From Lachnospiraceae bacterium MD335 (GTDB lineage: Bacteria > Bacillota > Clostridia > Lachnospirales > Lachnospiraceae), in the NCBI GenBank assembly GCA_000403335.2, contig KE159628.1, positions 1,004,850 to 1,068,849 on the forward strand: DNA of 64,000 nucleotides. The letters are read 5' to 3'. How positions within the stretch are numbered: the first letter of the stretch is position 1; each line of letters starts with the position of its first letter. Shown piece after piece: positions 8,850 through 17,150 of the stretch. The translations under genes were made by a program, and so were the position numbers. The notes below the pieces were generated by a model that was given only the letters and a program-made list of their open reading frames with translations, was not told the DNA's origin and made no database searches.

Positions 8850-9776
8850 TTTTACGCCATGCGAAGTCAATAAATTTAAGGCATATGGCGGTGCAAACGG
8901 GAATAAAGTCCATATTCTTTATCAGAAAAAAGGCTGCATGCTGAAATTTCCGCCAGTGCCCGGACGAAGCAAGACTATGGGTTACACAAACAGCTGTATC
9001 AGCGAATACCTTGCCTGCCATATCTATGAAATGTTTGGATTGAAGGTACAGGAAACGCTTCTCGGCGCTTATACGGACAGGCGGGGGAAAGAAAAAACGG
9101 TGGTTGCCTGCCGTGATTTCACGGATAACGGAAAGAAGTTGATTGAATTTGCACAGCTGAAAAATACCTGTATTAACAGTGAACAGAACGGATATGGCAC
9201 GGAGCTTTCTTCGATTATGACGGCAATTGGCGAACAGGAACTGATTCCGGCGGAGGAACTGCGGGGATTTTTTTGGATATGTTCATAGTGGACGCCCTGC
9301 TTGGCAACTTCGACCGTCATAACGGGAACTGGGGCATCCTTGTGGACGAGGAAAAACAGACGGCTGAAATTGCTCCTGTATATGACTGCGGTTCCTGTCT
9401 TTATCCGCAGCTTGCGTCAGGCGAAATGAAGGATGTACTGGAAAAAGAAGAAGAAATTGACAGACGAATATTTGTTTATCCCACATCTGCGGTGGAAGAA
9501 GACGGAAAAAAGATTTCATATTTTGATTTTATTTCATCCCTGAAAAACCGGGACTGTAATGCCGCCCGGAGACGTATCTATGAACGGATAGATATGGAGC
9601 AGATCGACTGGCTGGTGGCGGAAACGCCGTTTACTGAACCGATACAGAGAGAATTTTATCAGGTTATGATTCGGGAGAGAAAAGAGAAGATACTGGATTA
9701 TAGCATGGAGCAGCTTATGAAGCTGGAGAAACAGCAGGACAGGATACAGGAGCATTTTTCCGGTAATTATAGCTAA
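8842..9776 (+). pseudogene. HipA-like kinase toxin, frameshifted
   Basis: The frame from ATG 8842 encodes the N-terminal part (FTPCEVNKFKAYGGANGNK) and breaks at a run of seven T at 9268-9274. The following frame carries the kinase core FIVDALLGNFDRHNGNWGIL, with the D-x5-N-x-D-R-H-N pattern of HipA-family catalytic loops, then APVYDCGSCLYP. HipA kinases phosphorylate translation factors or tRNA synthetases and are held by the HTH partner. Adding one T restores a protein of about 310 residues. Together with the G-run shift in its partner this makes two homopolymer shifts in one operon. The operon is followed by a terminator at 9813. Confidence 0.75.
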
Positions 9777-9812
9777 GTGTGTGTTTGAGTTATGGTCTGA
9801 GTAAAATGTCAG

Positions 9813-9838
9813 ACTGTCATAAGACAGTACTTTTTATT
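9813..9838 (+). terminator. Terminator after the HipA-like operon
   Basis: ACTGTC-ATAA-GACAGT is followed by ACTTTTTATTT. The stem is short (6 bp) but perfect. Confidence 0.5.
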
Positions 9839-9853
9839 TGGAGGTAAAAACAA

Positions 9854-10561
9854 ATGATTAACTTGGACAAAAGCGAGAACTGGAGCAGTTGGGAAGATTG
9901 GGTTAAAACCAAGAAAGCCCATTATGGCTCAAAAACAGGATTGCAAGTTTACGGAGGAATTATTGATTTTGACCCGGACATGCAGAAGGATTTAGTAGGC
10001 GGAGATAAAATAACTTATAATGAGTATCTTGACTTGCAGATGATAGCTTGCGAAAGAAAAGGAGCCGTGCGTTGGGATTTTGCAATGTGCTACTACTATA
10101 TTCCTTTAGAGTTTAAGGGAGAGATTGAACGCATTACTGGAAAAGCAGTATGCTTCAAGCGTATTTTTGTTTCAGGCATGTATCCAGATGGAATGTGCTT
10201 TGATGGAAAAGAAGACCATGTTTGGATTGATAAGCACGGAATTGAGGGATATAGTGTTGGCGACTGTCTGTCATTTTTTGCAGAACCATACCGTTATATT
10301 AAGACCGGAAATGGAAAGCAGATTGACTTTGGACTCCGTAATCCTCAAGACATCAAAAAAATAGAAAAGTATGTATTGCCTTCTGATGAAGAATTGATGC
10401 TACAGTCAATTGATGCTATTATCTGTGAAACTTGCTACCTTAATGAACAATGCTTCAGGGGTATGTGTATCAGAGATAAAAAAGAACGTCAGTCTTTGAG
10501 AAAGGATATGCTCAAAGCTGTAAAAGAATCAGGAAAGAGGAGGAATACAAGGTACAGCTAA
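9854..10561 (+). CDS. Hypothetical protein with C-terminal cysteine cluster
   Basis: The 235-residue protein starts after a TTTGGAGG ribosome site and begins MINLDKSENWSSWEDWVK. The C-terminal 45 residues contain CETCYLNEQCFRGMC, a four-cysteine cluster (C-x2-C-x5-C-x4-C) that could bind zinc or an iron-sulphur centre. No signal peptide or membrane segment is visible. I do not recognise the family. It lies alone between the HipA-like terminator and a large hairpin. Confidence 0.65.
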   Translation: MINLDKSENWSSWEDWVKTKKAHYGSKTGLQVYGGIIDFDPDMQKDLVGGDKITYNEYLDLQMIACERKGAVRWDFAMCYYYIPLEFKGEIERITGKAVCFKRIFVSGMYPDGMCFDGKEDHVWIDKHGIEGYSVGDCLSFFAEPYRYIKTGNGKQIDFGLRNPQDIKKIEKYVLPSDEELMLQSIDAIICETCYLNEQCFRGMCIRDKKERQSLRKDMLKAVKESGKRRNTRYS

Positions 10562-10641
10562 GAGCTGCACGAATAATAAACCATAAAAAGAATCCATATT
10601 GCATTTTAATGCTCTAGACAAGGGCAAAATACTTCATTTGA

Positions 10642-10691
10642 AGTCTGCTATCTGCGAGTCAGTCAGATGAATGACTCGCAGATAGCAGACT
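10642..10691. repeat. Perfect 20-bp inverted repeat with 10-base loop
   Basis: Arms 10642-10661 and 10672-10691 are exact reverse complements and the loop is GTCAGATGAA. No T-run follows on either strand, which argues against a simple terminator. It lies 80 bases after the stop at 10561 and just before a frameshifted remnant. It may be a transposon-derived palindrome, a protein-binding site or an mRNA-stabilising 3' end. Confidence 0.75.
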
Positions 10692-10719
10692 CTTGGTGCA
10701 CTGGAAAAAATGGCTATAG

Positions 10720-10937
10720 CATATCAAAAAAACAGAGAGAATTCAAAAGCAGGTATTATGGCACGAAAATAAAGAAACATTTGTCAATTATATTTCAGGT
10801 ACAAGGTTAAACGAAATTTGATTGGAGATATCTTTAATTGTTTGGGGCATTATAGTATGGGTTCGTTTGGGTATCTGCAAATAGACGAATCTACAAACTA
10901 TTTATATAAAAATAACTTGACTTATAAATCTTACTGA
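10720..10937 (+). pseudogene. Frameshifted remnant of an unrecognised gene
   Basis: One frame reads ERIQKQVLWHENKETFVNY and ISGTRLNEI to a stop at 10821. The next frame continues IGDIFNCLGHYSMGSFGYLQ and IDESTNYLYKNNL to a stop at 10937. Both have protein-like composition and join naturally at 10818/10821, so this is probably the end of a decayed gene. The BlaI-type promoter overlaps its last codons. I do not recognise the family. Confidence 0.4.
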
Positions 10938-10947
10938 TGTAATATTT
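10917..10947 (+). promoter_or_regulatory. Promoter with BlaI-type operator (first copy)
   Basis: TTGACT (10917) and TAATAT (10940) are 17 bases apart. The spacer and -10 box contain AAATCTTACTGATGTAATATT, with the dyad TTAC-N4-GTAA. The same motif occurs at 10990 and in front of blaI at 16051. BlaI/MecI repressors bind TACA/TGTA-type dyads, so repression here by the neighbouring BlaI is a strong inference. Confidence 0.75.
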
Positions 10948-10981
10948 ATACAAGTGCAGCAGGATTATGGATGAAATTTTT

Positions 10982-11010
10982 TTGCTTCAAAATCTTACAA
11001 GTGTAATATT
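10982..11010 (+). promoter_or_regulatory. Second promoter with BlaI-type operator
   Basis: TTGCTT (10982) and TAATAT (11004) are 16 bases apart and bracket AAATCTTACAAGTGTAATATT, a second copy of the operator 64 bases after the first. It lies upstream of the lipoprotein operon starting at 11227. Confidence 0.65.
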
Positions 11011-11079
11011 ATAAAGATATAGCGTACATCGAAAATAGAACACGACCATATCGGCAAAGCAAAATGAATGGAGGTCAAT

Positions 11080-11226
11080 ATGAAGAAAGGAAAAATCAGA
11101 AATAAGCGAAAGAAAACAAGAAGCAGGCTCCTATAGATTGCGATTGCTGTTATAGGAATAGCTGCGGTAACTGCTGCAGTATGTGCGGCAGGAATATTGG
11201 CAACAAAGGAACGAGGAGGGTTGTGA
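11080..11226 (+). pseudogene. Small membrane-anchored protein interrupted by an amber codon
   Basis: After a GGAGG ribosome site, ATG 11080 begins MKKGKIRNKRKKTRSRLL followed by TAG at 11134. The same frame then continues with a hydrophobic segment (IAIAVIGIAAVTAAVCAAGI) and charged end to TGA at 11224, one base before the next ATG. Basic N-terminus plus membrane helix is a sensible small protein, so the TAG looks like a disabling point mutation; alternatively the 18-residue basic peptide is the product. It is the first cistron behind the BlaI-type promoters. Confidence 0.5.
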
Positions 11227-12489
11227 ATGATTCTAATGGAAGCGGATATGCTGTTCAGAAAAACAACCTGGTTTTGGAAGAGTGGTTTAGCAGCAATTAG
11301 TTTTGCACTGATGTTTAGTACTTCGGGATGCAGTGACGCACCTTCGGAAGAATATACAGTTTCGGAAACCGTAATTGATGTTCAGGCTATTCAGGAAGAA
11401 TCAGAGGAGGATGCTGACGACATTATAAGCATATGCATTGAACTTTATAAGAAATCAGAAGAAGAAAATACGTTAGCTGATTTGGAAACGATTCGCGGTA
11501 TTGTAAATCGCCTTGGAGAAAATGGCTATCCGGCAGTTGACAGTAAGAACCAGATTAATATGACGCAATCAAAACAGGTGGTGGAGTTCTGTGAAATGGT
11601 GGATGCGAAGGAAGAGGCGGAAATAACCATTATTGAGGTCAGTTATTTGGCGGGTTTTGTTAAATATGATCTGCAAACAAAAGATGGAAGTATAGATGTG
11701 GTCAGAAGTTATTACAAGTATGAAAACGGAAATATACAAAGAGAGGTTACAGGAAGCTATCAGGCAGAATACTGGAATTATACGGAAGAGGGATACCTGG
11801 TGTTTTCAGGAGTATGGTTTCCGGAAGAATTATATATTCTTACATTAAGCGGAGCAGAGGAAAACACTGTATTGCGTGTGAAGCCTTTGGATAAGACTTG
11901 CAGAGAACTGACTCGGAAGTATCTTGCTCCAATCAGCTTTGAACAGAATAATATGTTTATTGTAGATTGGAGCGAGGATGATTTTGGAGAACTGAATTTT
12001 TATGATATGTATGACATTCTCTATCAAAAAGAAAATGAAGGGTATATTCCCTATGCCGCAGATGACAACATAGGAGTTAGTGCGGTTTACCGGATTCCGA
12101 AAGAGGAATTTGAAAACGTTATTATGACATATTTCAATATTAATAGTGAAACGCTGCAATCCAAAACGGTCTACTATTCAGAGGATATGACCTATGAATA
12201 TAAGGCGAGAGGGTTTGAAGAAGTGGAGTACCCGGAATATCCATATTCGGAAGTAACAGGGTTCACTAAGAATCGTAATGGAACAATTACACTTACAGCG
12301 AATGTGGTATTTCCGCATTCAGGTATTTCCAAGGTATATGCTCACGAGGTTGTAGTCCGTCCTTTAGAGGATGGCGGAGTACAGTATGTATCCAATCGAA
12401 TTATACCTTCCGAGGATAATTATGAGGAAACATGGTATACACCTCGTTTGACAGCAGAGAAATGGGAAGAACTTTATGGAGGCAAATGA
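11227..12489 (+). CDS. Secreted lipoprotein in a BlaI-controlled operon
   Basis: The 420-residue protein has a signal region ending FSTSGC, with C35 as likely lipid-attached cysteine, and an acidic linker. GAGGAGGG provides the ribosome site. The body has no domain I can name with certainty; similar BlaR1-linked proteins may be filed as DUF6070, recalled and not checked. It is a paralogue of the next protein: both share V-x-PL-x3-CREL-T-x-KY, an NN/YN-x-x-V-x-W stretch about 15 residues later, and a closing GT-I-T-L ... V-x-PxEDG pattern. The stop overlaps the next start (ATGATG). The operators upstream imply induction when BlaR1 senses a cell-wall antibiotic. Confidence 0.7.
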   Translation: MILMEADMLFRKTTWFWKSGLAAISFALMFSTSGCSDAPSEEYTVSETVIDVQAIQEESEEDADDIISICIELYKKSEEENTLADLETIRGIVNRLGENGYPAVDSKNQINMTQSKQVVEFCEMVDAKEEAEITIIEVSYLAGFVKYDLQTKDGSIDVVRSYYKYENGNIQREVTGSYQAEYWNYTEEGYLVFSGVWFPEELYILTLSGAEENTVLRVKPLDKTCRELTRKYLAPISFEQNNMFIVDWSEDDFGELNFYDMYDILYQKENEGYIPYAADDNIGVSAVYRIPKEEFENVIMTYFNINSETLQSKTVYYSEDMTYEYKARGFEEVEYPEYPYSEVTGFTKNRNGTITLTANVVFPHSGISKVYAHEVVVRPLEDGGVQYVSNRIIPSEDNYEETWYTPRLTAEKWEELYGGK

Positions 12490-13769
12490 TGGAAGATGTA
12501 AAATGGCTGTTGAAGAAATGGGGATTTCCGATTTTGATATTGCTAATTGCGGTAATGGCAGGAGCGGTCTGCTGGGGAAAGCTGTATACAGAGGTGGAAA
12601 AGGCGGCAGAGGAGGTATGGAAGCCTCCGGTGGAAATCAAGGACAGTGAAACGATAACGGAAAAAGAAAACAATATGGAAATTTCTACAGATTCGGTATA
12701 TTGGTTTATACCGCAATCCGATGATTGTCTTATTTCGGAAAAGGAAAAAGAGCAGTTGCAGAGTACAGTTTTGTCGGCAGCGGAATCAGTCAAAGAAATC
12801 TATAAGGATGTGATAATTGCAGATGCTGCAAATTATTCTTCCGGTGTTAGTGAATTCTCAAGCGAACAACGGAAAGCGGTTGTGGAGCAATTAGGGAAGG
12901 CTGGTTTGATAAGTGTAGAGGAAGATACTAATATGCAGAACCCTGAAGGGATAGAAATGTTTTATGCGGATTATTTGGATGGTCAGGATTCGATGGTTAC
13001 AGTATTTGAGGTCCATCGGGATGGACTGATTGGGGCAGTAACCTTTATTTATCGAAAAGAGCAATTACAGACCTATTATATAGGAGTTCGGTGGAAGGAG
13101 GGCGGTATGCCGGAGATACAAGGAACTTCGGTAAGTAAGGTAGCTGAGATTACACTTACGGAAAAAGGGTATTTTATCTATGCATATGAATATGTGATTG
13201 CACATGCAAGTTTAAGACAGTATTGGAGAGTAGAGCCGCTTTCAGAAAACTGTAGGGAACTGACAGAGAAATACATATCAGGGCTGAGCTATGTGAATTA
13301 CAATGTTCTTGTCACAAACTGGGACAGCAGCAACGTGGAAGATATTCTGATGCCTTGTATGTTTGAAGATATCTACCGCATTTACACAGGCAAAAATTTG
13401 AAGACACAAAACTGGAAAATCCCGGCAGAAGAATATGAGAAGATTATGACTGCCTGCTTTCCGGTATCTGTAGAACAGATAAGAGAGAATTGTGGGTATG
13501 ATGAGCAAAGCAACAGCTATGAATATGAAATGATTTATGCCAGCCCCTATCCGCCTTTTGGGGAAGTCGTTGACTATATGGAAAATGCGGATGGTACGAT
13601 TACGCTCATTGTGGATGGAGTATGGCCGGATTACAATTCTGATCTCGCATTCAGAAATGTGATTAAGGTCGAGCCATTTGAGGACGGAACGTTTCGCTAT
13701 CTCTCCAATTCAATAGAAAAGCGGGAAATGGATATCCCGATTGTAAGATGGGAGGGCATAAATGAGTAG
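12486..13769 (+). CDS. Membrane-anchored paralogue of the preceding lipoprotein
   Basis: The start is ATG 12486 (or 12489), overlapping the previous stop, giving about 427 residues. Residues 6-28 (WLLKKWGFPILILLIAVMAG) form a membrane anchor in place of the lipobox. The body shares the VEPLSENCRELTEKYISGLS region and the VEPFEDGTFRYLSN end with the preceding protein, so the two arose by duplication. The function is unknown; the operon structure and shared BlaI-type promoter suggest an envelope-stress role. It converges with blaR1, and an AT-rich dyad at 13783-13807 may stop both transcripts. Confidence 0.65.
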   Translation: MMEDVKWLLKKWGFPILILLIAVMAGAVCWGKLYTEVEKAAEEVWKPPVEIKDSETITEKENNMEISTDSVYWFIPQSDDCLISEKEKEQLQSTVLSAAESVKEIYKDVIIADAANYSSGVSEFSSEQRKAVVEQLGKAGLISVEEDTNMQNPEGIEMFYADYLDGQDSMVTVFEVHRDGLIGAVTFIYRKEQLQTYYIGVRWKEGGMPEIQGTSVSKVAEITLTEKGYFIYAYEYVIAHASLRQYWRVEPLSENCRELTEKYISGLSYVNYNVLVTNWDSSNVEDILMPCMFEDIYRIYTGKNLKTQNWKIPAEEYEKIMTACFPVSVEQIRENCGYDEQSNSYEYEMIYASPYPPFGEVVDYMENADGTITLIVDGVWPDYNSDLAFRNVIKVEPFEDGTFRYLSNSIEKREMDIPIVRWEGINE

Positions 13770-13800
13770 TTTTAACCACAAAAATAGAAAACACTTTTTT

Positions 13801-15597
13801 CTATTTCCATATTTGCAAGTCAGAGAGGATAGACATCGTAATTTCCGCAGCAACACTTCCGGCAGCATCACTGTCAGCTCCAATATTGACGGCAAAGAAG
13901 TATGTATTATTTGCGGTTTCGATATATCCTATGAACCAACCATTCACATCTTTGCCATCCACACGGCCAGTTCCTGTTTTTCCATAAATTGTTCCAGTAT
14001 CGTTGGAGGAAAGGCGTATAGCATCTTTTACGGCATTGATATTTTTTGGAGCGAAATCAAAACAGTTATTTTGAAGCCTGGTTAAAAGTTCGACCTGTTC
14101 TATTGGAGAGATTTCCAAGGATGATTCCATCCAATAAGTGGAGAAATCACCACTCATGTTTTCGTTACCATATCCGATTTTATGAAGATAGCTGTAAATT
14201 TCAGAGGCGCCGAGCTGTTTATCTACTGCCTGGAAGTACCAGTTAACAGAGGAGTTCATTGCAGTCGGTAAGGTCTGATCCGCATTCCATGCTTTAAATG
14301 GATAGCTTTCTCCATTCCATGCAATAAAGGAGTTTTTTGGTGTAATGATATTTTCTTCTAATCCGAATAAGGCATCATATATTTTGTAGGTGGAGTTTGG
14401 TGCAACTCGCAGGGTGGCATGCTCCATGTCGTGTATGCTCCAAGTATCGTTTTCTAAATCGTATAAAACAAAACTCCCTTCATATTTTCCAAAGTATGTA
14501 GAAAGGTCTGCATAGGAAATATTTTCTGCGGAGGCATTCCACTGATAGTGACTTCCATCTGCTGCATATGTAGAGATAAAAGGTGTAAGCCCTAAAAGGA
14601 GGACAGCAGTCAGCATAAATGCAGTCATGCCCTTTAGTCTTTTCATAAATGTTGGATTCTCGTAAGATGCAATATTGATGATTCTCCGTTTCATCTGCTT
14701 CATGTTTCCGCCAAGACCGGCAGTAAACGGAAAAGGAGTAAGAGAAACCTTTTCTGCAAAGTTGATCAGTGTATTGCCATAATCCGCGTAATCCTCCTCT
14801 TCAAGCATCTTTAAAACAGAGGTGTCACAGGCAACCTCCCTGTCATCACGCATTTCTTTCAGAGCGTACCAAACAAGAGGATTGAACCAATATACCACTC
14901 CGGCGAGATTCATTAAGAAACTTCCAATAGCATCGTGATGCTTGTAATGCTGCAGTTCGTGCAACAGCATATACCGCATATCGGATTCGTTATAATCAGA
15001 AATCAGATGAATCGGTAAATAAATACATGGTTTCAAAAGACCCGTAATAATCGGAGATTTCAAAAATGCGGTACTGTAGACAGGAATTCTGCTGTGAATT
15101 TTCATCTCTATTAAGCAGTGATGGTACAGTCTGCGGACTTTCTTGTTCTGAATAGGAAGTGCAGATTTCTCCAAACTGCGTAAGCGGAGAAAGGATTTGA
15201 CTATCAATATAATCATAGCAAGAATACCTGCAATCCATATGCCCAATAATATGTATCCTGCAATGGATGCAGCCTTACTATTTACCGAAAGGGTAAAGTC
15301 ATTCATCAAATCTGCATTTCCGGTTGGAATGGTCTCCGCAGCTTCTCCCATAGCGGTTCCAGTGCCGGAGGCGGGAGAACTTCTTAAGTATCCGAGCCAC
15401 GAGAAGATTTGCGGAAATCCGATAAGACGGAATGGTATAAAGGGAACGATTAACAACACAAGCAACAGGAACCACAGATTATACTGCATCCGGCTGGAAA
15501 GGCTTTTTTTGAATATGCGCTTGGTTATCAAAAGAATTCCGATGATACCGCTGATAAAAACGTTGCATATCAAAAAGCGTATCATAAAATCAGCCAC
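13801..15597 (-). CDS. blaR1: BlaR1 family beta-lactam sensor-transducer
   Basis: The 598-residue membrane protein starts with GTG two bases after the blaI stop. Four membrane segments lie at about 5-25, 40-60, 112-135 and 325-345. A cytoplasmic M56 zinc-protease domain carries HELQH (213-217). The extracellular C-terminal domain (from about 350) is a class D beta-lactamase-like sensor with S402-T-Y-K405, YGN near 486 and K540-T-G-T. By family knowledge acylation of S402 by a beta-lactam activates the protease, leading to BlaI cleavage. All key motifs are present, so the sensor should work. No beta-lactamase gene is nearby. Confidence 0.9.
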   Translation of the reverse strand: MADFMIRFLICNVFISGIIGILLITKRIFKKSLSSRMQYNLWFLLLVLLIVPFIPFRLIGFPQIFSWLGYLRSSPASGTGTAMGEAAETIPTGNADLMNDFTLSVNSKAASIAGYILLGIWIAGILAMIILIVKSFLRLRSLEKSALPIQNKKVRRLYHHCLIEMKIHSRIPVYSTAFLKSPIITGLLKPCIYLPIHLISDYNESDMRYMLLHELQHYKHHDAIGSFLMNLAGVVYWFNPLVWYALKEMRDDREVACDTSVLKMLEEEDYADYGNTLINFAEKVSLTPFPFTAGLGGNMKQMKRRIINIASYENPTFMKRLKGMTAFMLTAVLLLGLTPFISTYAADGSHYQWNASAENISYADLSTYFGKYEGSFVLYDLENDTWSIHDMEHATLRVAPNSTYKIYDALFGLEENIITPKNSFIAWNGESYPFKAWNADQTLPTAMNSSVNWYFQAVDKQLGASEIYSYLHKIGYGNENMSGDFSTYWMESSLEISPIEQVELLTRLQNNCFDFAPKNINAVKDAIRLSSNDTGTIYGKTGTGRVDGKDVNGWFIGYIETANNTYFFAVNIGADSDAAGSVAAEITMSILSDLQIWK

Positions 15598-15598
15598 G

Positions 15599-15985
15599 TC
15601 AATCGCCTCCCTTTTTTGACCTTTTGGAAAGAAGAGAGCGGAGGGTGTCTATTTCTGCTTCGGACAGTCTGTCATTTTTTATATATGCAGACAGCATGGC
15701 AGTGATATCCCCGTCATAGTATCGCTCCAAAAAAGAGTTGCTTTTCTGACCGATGTATTCGCTTTCTTTCACGACAGGGGTGTAAACAAACACCCGGCTC
15801 TGTTTTTCATAAGTCAGAGCGCCTTTTGTCACAAGTCGTTTGATTAGAGTCTGTATCGTTTTCGGATTCCAGCTTGTGGTCTGTAATAATTTATCAGTTA
15901 TCTCATTGGTACTGATCGGAGCATGTTTCCATACGATTTTCATAACTTCAAATTCAGCTTCAGAAATTTGTGGTAAATTGCTCAT
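15599..15985 (-). CDS. blaI: BlaI/MecI family repressor
   Basis: The 128-residue protein begins MSNLPQISEAEFEVMKIVW and carries the winged-helix core TTSWNPKTIQTLIKRL and KGALTYEKQSRVFVY typical of BlaI/MecI. The C-terminal half (NSFLERYYDGDITAMLSAYI) is the dimer region containing the usual cleavage area. It represses its own operon through the operator at 16051-16072 and probably the lipoprotein operon through the copies at 10926 and 10990. The ribosome site AAGGAGG lies just upstream. Confidence 0.92.
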   Translation of the reverse strand: MSNLPQISEAEFEVMKIVWKHAPISTNEITDKLLQTTSWNPKTIQTLIKRLVTKGALTYEKQSRVFVYTPVVKESEYIGQKSNSFLERYYDGDITAMLSAYIKNDRLSEAEIDTLRSLLSKRSKKGGD

Positions 15986-16050
15986 TTCAATCCTCCTTGT
16001 TTTTTGGAGGAAAATGACCGCCCATTGACGGGCAGAGGATTTTTCTCCTT

Positions 16051-16103
16051 AAATCTTACGGATGTAATAAATATATTATACGCGTTATTAATTTGGTTGT
16101 CAA
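16051..16103 (-). promoter_or_regulatory. blaI-blaR1 promoter with BlaI operator
   Basis: On the minus strand TTGACA (16103-16098), a 17-base spacer and TATAAT (16080-16075) form a consensus promoter. Just downstream lies the operator AAATCTTACGGATGTAATAAA (plus-strand 16051-16071), the third copy of the TTAC-N4-GTAA motif. This is a typical autoregulated layout. Confidence 0.85.
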
Positions 16104-16461
16104 TTTTAGATTCCTAATCGGCTTTTTTTAGATAGTAAAATGTAGGTTGATGTGGTAAAATATAATGAACGGAATAAGATTTTCTTGTCAAGAAGGGATA
16201 AGTATTTTGATGAAATAGAGAATAAGCTGAAGAGTATCAAAGGGGATTTTCAGCCAATCAGAATATATAAAAATAAGAATTATATTGCTATCTTAAAATT
16301 GTATAGAGAAAACAAAAAAAGACCTTCAAAGTGACTTGGCAAGTGTTTGAAGAAAAAAGAAAGGGGATTTTAATAAAAAAAGAAAGACGAAAGGATTTGG
16401 CACCACTAATCGTATTCTTTATGAAGCGAAAACAAACAATGGGAATACGGAGGTAAAGGAT
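16104..16461. other. Intergenic stretch between blaI and a small secreted-protein gene
   Basis: About 360 AT-rich bases without a convincing gene. A 60-codon frame from GTG 16152 to 16334 (KIFLSRRDKYFDEIENKLK) exists but lacks a clear ribosome site; it could be a short lysine-rich protein. A GGAGG site at the right end belongs to the next gene. Confidence 0.4.
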
Positions 16462-16734
16462 ATGAAGAAAAAAGCAGCAAAAGCTGTTGCTGCAATGGCG
16501 GTGGCTATTTTGGCAATAGGAAATATGGCGATAGTAGCGCAGGCACATCACGGGCACTCATCAAGGGCAGCGGTGCAGACGCCATATTGCTATGAGGATG
16601 GGAGCTGTGATGTTGACGGGGTATGCCTGAACGGAACGGATTGTGATGGAACAGTGCATCATTCCCAAACAACTTCAGGAAGTTGGTTAGGGCACCACTC
16701 CGAAAGAGGGCATCGCAGAGGATACCATCACTAG
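16462..16734 (+). CDS. Small secreted His/Cys-rich protein
   Basis: The 90-residue product starts with a classical signal peptide (MKKKAAKAVAAMAVAIL, cleavage near VAQA-HH). The mature part has clusters HHGHS, CYEDGSCDVDGVCLNGTDC and HHSERGHRRGYHH, so it is likely a secreted metal-binding or disulphide-bonded peptide. The ACGGAGG ribosome site is good and a terminator follows at 16746. I do not know the family name. Confidence 0.7.
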   Translation: MKKKAAKAVAAMAVAILAIGNMAIVAQAHHGHSSRAAVQTPYCYEDGSCDVDGVCLNGTDCDGTVHHSQTTSGSWLGHHSERGHRRGYHH

Positions 16735-16745
16735 AACAAAAGTTC

Positions 16746-16775
16746 AAAAAACCTCGCCGTTTGTGCGGGGTTTTT
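16746..16775 (+). terminator. Terminator after the His/Cys-rich gene
   Basis: AAAACCTCGC and GCGGGGTTTT form a 10-bp stem with one wobble, followed by TTTTTATT. Confidence 0.75.
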
Positions 16776-16827
16776 ATTGTGTTGCGGAGATAAAAGGGAG
16801 GGAAGCCTTTGAAAAGCGGAAGCCCTT

Positions 16828-17022
16828 ATGCATGAGATGTCATTTGGAAAATACCGCGCTTATTTGGAGCTTTCGGAATATGACCAAAACGTTACGGTTG
16901 AGGATTGCCACGGTATGACAATGGGAGAAATTCAAAACCGAATTAACAGATGCAGACAAAACCACGCAGGAGGAAATAAAAACGGTCACAACGGGCACCA
17001 CAGGAACGCTTCGGGACATTGA
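16828..17022 (+). CDS. Small His-rich hypothetical protein
   Basis: A 64-residue frame begins MHEMSFGKYRAYLELSEYD and ends in a His/Gly/Asn-rich tail (NHAGGNKNGHNGHHRNASGH). The His-rich end recalls the secreted protein just upstream and suggests metal binding, but there is no signal peptide and the ribosome site is weak. The function is unknown. Confidence 0.45.
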   Translation: MHEMSFGKYRAYLELSEYDQNVTVEDCHGMTMGEIQNRINRCRQNHAGGNKNGHNGHHRNASGH

Positions 17023-17150
17023 CATAGATGCCTACAATTGGTAGAATATAGAATAGATAAATACATTCCCTTTGGTTATCAAAGTAATCGGATGTAAGAA
17101 AAATACGGGAACACCGTTTCGGGATGATGCGGTGTGTGAGGAGGATATTT

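Noticed and set aside
13801-14560. A class D beta-lactamase gene
   Set aside because: The STYK and KTGT motifs belong to the sensor domain at the end of BlaR1, in the same frame as the protease domain.
16152-16334. A lysine-rich 60-residue protein
   Set aside because: GTG start without a ribosome site in an AT-rich intergenic region; not convincing enough for a gene entry.
17060-17100. A fourth BlaI operator before the sensor kinase
   Set aside because: GTAATCGGATGTAAGA resembles half of the motif but does not form the TTAC-N4-GTAA dyad.
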